From contig DOZC01000012.1 of assembly GCA_003518205.1 (NCBI GenBank), positions 4,249 through 12,609 on the forward strand: a stretch of 8,361 nucleotides of DNA, given 5' to 3'. This DNA is from Minisyncoccota bacterium. Its GTDB lineage: Bacteria; Patescibacteriota; Microgenomatia; UBA1400; PJMF01. The number at the start of each line of letters is the position of its first letter. Within the stretch, counting starts at the first letter, position 1. This document shows, in pieces, positions 5,544 through 8,361 of this stretch. Below the pieces are notes generated by a model. It was not told the DNA's origin. It worked only from the letters and a program-made list of their open reading frames with translations, and searched no databases. The position numbers and the translations under genes are program-made.

Positions 5544-6701
5544 CTATTGAAGTTGCCGAGCGACCAACTGAGGGATCGCTTTCATGAAAGCGGCTTTACT
5601 GAATTTAGCTGCTTGCTGGCTGATTTTTGAGGTCGAAAAAGTTTGCTGCGAAAAATCTTGAATTGCCGCGATCAATCCAGTCGTTGATAGCTCGTCAAAT
5701 AAAACTCCACTTAAGCCGGGCAAAACTGTTTCTCGCGGTCCTCCCGAATTGTGAGCGATTACCGGTGTTCCCGCCAACATGGCTTCCACTGGCACCATGC
5801 CAAAATCCTCATCTTCGACTGGATAAAGTAAAGCTTTGGCTTCAGCATATAACGTTTGCAATTCTGCGTCGACCACTGCTCCCAAAAACTCAACTCTAAC
5901 TGCAGAGTTAGGATGAGCCATTTGCCACTCGGAAACTTGGTTTTTGAGTGCAATTAACATGGGTCCGTCACCCACAACTTTAAGCGGCAGATCCAAAGTT
6001 AAGCAGGCGGCTACAGCGATTTCTGGATGCTTGGCCAGTGCCAATCTATTCACAGATAAAAAATACTCTTTTTTGCCAAAATTAACTGTTGTAGCAGATT
6101 TTTTCTGTTCGAGCTTTGGAAAGCCTACGGGCGGATAAATCACGAAACTTTCTCGCCGATAAAACTTCTGAATTCTCCGAGCAGTTTCGTGTGAGTTGGC
6201 AATAAAAACATCGACCTTTTGAGCTATTTGAAAATCTCTGACTCGCAAATAATGATTAATAATTTCACCTCCAATTCGAATCAGAGGATGCTTCTTCCAA
6301 TCCGACATCGCAGTGTAACCGTATAAAGCCCTTGGTGGAGTGTGACAGTAACATAAGTGCCGACCATTGGGGACGTGGACTGCTTTAGCAAAATAAGCGT
6401 TGGAAGAACTAATCACCACCTCGTAATTACTAAGGTCTAAATCCGCAAAAGCTTTGGGTGCTAAAAATCGCAACGGGGAAAAAAGTTTTTTAAACTTAAA
6501 TCCCGGAATTCGACCCAGCCAGGTTTCTCGCAAATCCCAAGTTTTAAACCGATCCCAATTTGATCCCAATGCCGTTCGATCAATAAAAGCAGTGTACACC
6601 GGTGCCTCCGGATAAAGCTCATGTAACGCTTCTAGGACTCGCTCAGCCCCACCGTAATCTCGAAGATAGTCATGAACTAAAGCGATTTTGAGCGATGACA
6701 T
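5544..6701 (-). CDS. GT4-family glycosyltransferase (GT-B fold)
   Basis: Probable cytosolic or membrane-associated transferase that moves a sugar from a nucleotide-sugar donor to a glycan or lipid-linked acceptor. The ATG at 6699-6701 gives 385 residues and begins right at the first Rossmann strand (MSSLKIALVHDYLRDYGGAE), typical of the family. The frame stays open upstream to 6803, but that part overlaps the exonuclease gene and precedes a perfect -10 box, so the longer start is rejected. The N-terminal acceptor domain includes LCYCHTPPRALYGY (116-129) and VDVFIANSHETARRI (163-177). The C-terminal donor domain includes FLSVNRLALAKHPEIAV (214-230), VVGDGP (242-247), and the E-x7-E motif at Glu298/Glu306 in EDFGMVPVEAMLAGTPVIA. 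The domain pattern resembles WbaZ-type mannosyltransferases, but the sugar cannot be fixed from motifs. It lies 46 bases after the exonuclease stop and appears to have its own promoter. Confidence 0.92.
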   Translation of the reverse strand: MSSLKIALVHDYLRDYGGAERVLEALHELYPEAPVYTAFIDRTALGSNWDRFKTWDLRETWLGRIPGFKFKKLFSPLRFLAPKAFADLDLSNYEVVISSSNAYFAKAVHVPNGRHLCYCHTPPRALYGYTAMSDWKKHPLIRIGGEIINHYLRVRDFQIAQKVDVFIANSHETARRIQKFYRRESFVIYPPVGFPKLEQKKSATTVNFGKKEYFLSVNRLALAKHPEIAVAACLTLDLPLKVVGDGPMLIALKNQVSEWQMAHPNSAVRVEFLGAVVDAELQTLYAEAKALLYPVEDEDFGMVPVEAMLAGTPVIAHNSGGPRETVLPGLSGVLFDELSTTGLIAAIQDFSQQTFSTSKISQQAAKFSKAAFMKAIPQLVARQLQ

Positions 6702-6710
6702 GTTTAAGTT

Positions 6711-6716
6711 ATTATA
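6711..6716 (-). promoter_or_regulatory. Consensus -10 box of the glycosyltransferase gene
   Basis: The minus strand reads TATAAT, a perfect -10, ending nine bases before the ATG at 6701. The -35 position lies in the gap just after the exonuclease stop and is weak (for example TTCATT with an 18-base spacer). Transcription would begin within a few bases of the ATG, leaving no room for a Shine-Dalgarno site and suggesting near-leaderless translation. Confidence 0.6.
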
Positions 6717-6747
6717 TCGCGACTCTTTCACTAGAATGAAACATAAA

Positions 6748-7752
6748 CTAAAACAATGCGGCCTGAACACTAGTTTCGAACTCATCAGCCGGCAGCGAAC
6801 CAATTAGCGATTTAAAACCCCAGTCATTAAATAGGGTGATGATGGCACTTTTGTCATAGTCACTGACTCGGCAAGCCGGAAGCGAAAAATCTAATGGAAC
6901 CTGGCAATCAATGGTCGCTAGAGAACGACTCAAAAAAGCCTGATCTTTATCAGTCAATAATTTGGTGATTAAACTGGAGGAAAGTTTTTGGGTTTCAGAA
7001 GTTGAGCTAGCCAAGGCGGCGTATAAGTTTTCAACCGAGCCAAACTGCCTGATTAAAGTGGTAGCAGTTTTGGGGCCAATGCCTTTAACTCCGGGAATGT
7101 TATCCGAGGCGTCGCCCATCAAGGCTTTGAGATCGATAATTTGAGTTGGTGGCACCCCCATTTTAGCGGTCACAGTTGTGGCGTCATACTCCACCGCCAC
7201 TTGATTTTTGGTTCGGGCCGGAAGCCAAACGTGGGTGTTGTCATCCACCAACTGAAAAGTGTCCCGATCCCCAGTTACAATCACGGTAGTTAAATTGGCA
7301 GTTTCAAGGCTAGGTCGTCTCATCGCGGGTGCATCCAGCAAACGACTGATTGTCCCAATCAAATCATCCGCCTCAAAACCCGGCACTTCAAACTGAGGAA
7401 TATTAAGCGCTGTGACCACTTGTTTGACCATTTCAATCTGAGGTTTTAGCTCGTCTGGCATTTCGGACCGATTGGCTTTGTAGGGTTCAAAGTGATCATG
7501 TCTAAAGGTGGGAGCTCTGTTATCGAAAGTCACAGCCAGGTATTCCGGTTCAAATTCTCTAATGGCAGTTAATAAAATCCGCGAAAACCCATAAACCGCA
7601 TTGGCCAACTGGCCAGCAGAGTTGGTTAGCCCTGGAAAACCATAGAAGGCCCGGTAAATTACGGCGTGGCCATCTACGAGCAAAAAAATTCGCCGCTTAA
7701 AATTTGCGGTGACAGCTGTAGAAAAATCGGTTGAATCAGGATTTTTTTTCAC
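6748..7752 (-). CDS. Stand-alone 5'-3' exonuclease (PolA N-terminal domain type, flap nuclease)
   Basis: Metal-dependent 5' nuclease of the FEN/PolA family, expected to remove RNA primers and 5' flaps during Okazaki fragment maturation and repair. The 334-residue product equals only the N-terminal domain of DNA polymerase I; it stops soon after FNDWGFKSLIGSL (308-320), the place where a full PolA would continue into its 3'-5' exonuclease/Klenow part. Expected metal-binding acids are visible: Asp27 in LLVDGH, Asp77 in VTFDNRAP, Glu127-Ala-Asp129-Asp130 in PGFEADDLIG, Asp162 and Asp164 in VTGDRD, Asp214 and Asp217 in LMGDASDNIPG. The helix-3-turn-helix GVKGIGPKTATTLIRQFG lies at 221-238. A short Ser/Thr-rich insertion at about 248-260 is unremarkable. 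The start is GTG at 7750-7752 with AAGGA (7758-7762) five bases upstream. The gene overlaps the channel gene by 17 bases, suggesting translational coupling. All catalytic residues are present. Confidence 0.93.
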   Translation of the reverse strand: MKKNPDSTDFSTAVTANFKRRIFLLVDGHAVIYRAFYGFPGLTNSAGQLANAVYGFSRILLTAIREFEPEYLAVTFDNRAPTFRHDHFEPYKANRSEMPDELKPQIEMVKQVVTALNIPQFEVPGFEADDLIGTISRLLDAPAMRRPSLETANLTTVIVTGDRDTFQLVDDNTHVWLPARTKNQVAVEYDATTVTAKMGVPPTQIIDLKALMGDASDNIPGVKGIGPKTATTLIRQFGSVENLYAALASSTSETQKLSSSLITKLLTDKDQAFLSRSLATIDCQVPLDFSLPACRVSDYDKSAIITLFNDWGFKSLIGSLPADEFETSVQAALF

Positions 7753-8167
7753 TCCTGTCCTTAACCATAAAATTTACCAGTTTGTGCAATTCCTCAATTT
7801 CAGTAGTTTGCCGATCAACCCGCTCAAATAATCTTTGCCAATAGTATTCATCTCGAGACCGATTCAAATAAACCGTGAAAGTCCCCACCACACTCCCAAA
7901 CAGTAAACCGCCAATAATTTGAAGCAAAATACCAACCACCCGACCAGGAACTGTTACGGGCACTCGGTCACCATAACCCACCGTGGTGACGGTAGTAGTA
8001 GCCCACCAGAGAGCATCAAAGAGATTGTGAATTGTGGCTCCAGGGGCGTTCATTTCGAAGGGCACCACAATCACTCCCAAAAAAATTGCCACACTCAAGA
8101 GAATGACGACAATTCGACGAAACTTTTGATAATGAAAAACTTGTTTGGGCAGGGTCGATAAATTCAT
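7736..8167 (-). CDS. Two-transmembrane potassium channel with C-terminal coiled coil
   Basis: Small ion channel subunit expected to form tetrameric K+-selective pores in the cytoplasmic membrane. From the ATG at 8165-8167 the product is 143 residues; a GTG four codons upstream (8177-8179) is a possible alternative, and neither has a clear Shine-Dalgarno. The order is basic N-terminus, TM1 (about 18-37), pore helix LFDALWWATTTV (49-60), selectivity filter TTVGYGD (61-67), and TM2 (about 76-100) with glycines that may serve as the gating hinge. A charged helix (about 104-140) with heptad-like spacing follows and may be a tetramerising coiled coil. There is no voltage-sensor S4 and no RCK/TrkA-N domain, so gating is unknown. 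The stop codon is TGA (7736-7738), inside the start of the exonuclease gene. It lies 43 bases after the ftsH-like gene and is probably in the same transcript. Confidence 0.92.
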   Translation of the reverse strand: MNLSTLPKQVFHYQKFRRIVVILLSVAIFLGVIVVPFEMNAPGATIHNLFDALWWATTTVTTVGYGDRVPVTVPGRVVGILLQIIGGLLFGSVVGTFTVYLNRSRDEYYWQRLFERVDRQTTEIEELHKLVNFMVKDRSEKKS

Positions 8168-8210
8168 GTCTTTGACCACTTTAAAACCATCGCAGTTGGT
8201 TCATTAGCTT

Positions 8211-8361
8211 CTATGATACCTTAGGTTTGGCTTTGGCCTCGCCCATGAGTTTTTCGAACTCATCTCCATCCAGAGTTTCGAATTCAAGTAATTTTTCAGA
8301 AATTAAATCTAACTGCAAGCGATATTTTTTCAAGGTTTCTGAGGCTAATTTTTCACCGGCA
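8211..8361 (-). CDS. ftsH: C-terminal end of ATP-dependent zinc metalloprotease FtsH (5' part outside window)
   Basis: Only the last 49 residues are present, read from 8360 down to a TAG at 8211-8213. The segment AGEKLASETLKKYRLQLDLI followed by SEKLLEFETLDGDEFEKLMG closely fits the end of the FtsH protease domain, where a helix leads to a Leu-Leu-Glu-x-Glu-Thr-Leu-x-Gly-x-Glu-Phe motif before a variable basic tail (here KAKPKVS). FtsH is a hexameric membrane-anchored AAA+ zinc protease for quality control. The identification is by C-terminal motif alone, since the ATPase and HExxH zinc site lie beyond the window. The gene is in the same direction as the channel, exonuclease and glycosyltransferase genes. 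Confidence 0.8.
   Translation of the reverse strand, partial: AGEKLASETLKKYRLQLDLISEKLLEFETLDGDEFEKLMGEAKAKPKVS

Noticed and set aside
6702..6803. Upstream extension of the glycosyltransferase overlapping the exonuclease gene
   Set aside because: The added 34 residues do not resemble a GT4 N-terminus, the family fold starts at MSSLKIALVHD, and the extension covers a perfect TATAAT.
7736..7738. In-frame TGA of the channel gene as a recoded glycine
   Set aside because: Read-through would add only about a dozen residues without family support, and the gene ends naturally after its coiled-coil tail; no other in-frame TGA occurs in any gene of the window.

Overview
The window looks like a chromosomal segment of a small-genome bacterium, most likely a member of the Patescibacteria (Candidate Phyla Radiation), possibly Microgenomates-like. 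This is inference from several traits together: a short HrcA (241 residues, against about 340 in most bacteria), a stand-alone 5'-nuclease domain instead of a full DNA polymerase I, several genes with almost no 5' leader or Shine-Dalgarno sequence, dense packing, and a small membrane-anchored glycosidase next to a GT4 glycosyltransferase. TAA, TAG and one TGA all serve as stops, so the sequence gives no support for the UGA=Gly code of Gracilibacteria/SR1. No rRNA, tRNA, insertion sequence, CRISPR array or prophage gene was seen, and no stretch over 300 bases lacks a gene.

Layout. Positions 2-451 (+) hold the 3' end of an unrecognised zinc-ribbon protein gene. A hairpin with U-runs on both sides (475-509) separates it from a convergent heat-shock cluster on the minus strand, transcribed hrcA (3927-3202), grpE (3155-2664), dnaK (2497-548). 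On the plus strand, divergent from hrcA, lies a membrane-anchored GH39-like glycoside hydrolase (4047-5504). It converges on a minus-strand series read in the order ftsH C-terminus (8361-8211, incomplete), two-TM potassium channel (8167-7736), stand-alone 5'-3' exonuclease (7752-6748) and GT4 glycosyltransferase (6701-5544).

How the genes work together. HrcA is the heat-shock repressor, and GrpE is the nucleotide exchange factor for the chaperone DnaK. Three 27-bp operator-like elements sit in the control regions, each with the 9-9-9 geometry of CIRCE but with altered half-sites (TTAGCAGTC or TTAGCAAAC where the classical sequence is TTAGCACTC). One covers the hrcA promoter and touches the hrcA start codon. 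Two lie head-to-tail before dnaK, sharing one base. This suggests autoregulation of hrcA-grpE plus separate, doubly operated control of dnaK. dnaJ is not next to dnaK, because a terminator follows dnaK directly. FtsH is a membrane protease that is often heat-inducible, but no CIRCE-like site is visible near its end here. The glycosidase and glycosyltransferase are probably involved in cell-surface glycans.

The regulatory architecture of the heat-shock cluster is the most distinctive signal. I found no clear evidence of a wholly new multi-gene system; the glycosidase and the zinc-ribbon protein are the least characterised products.
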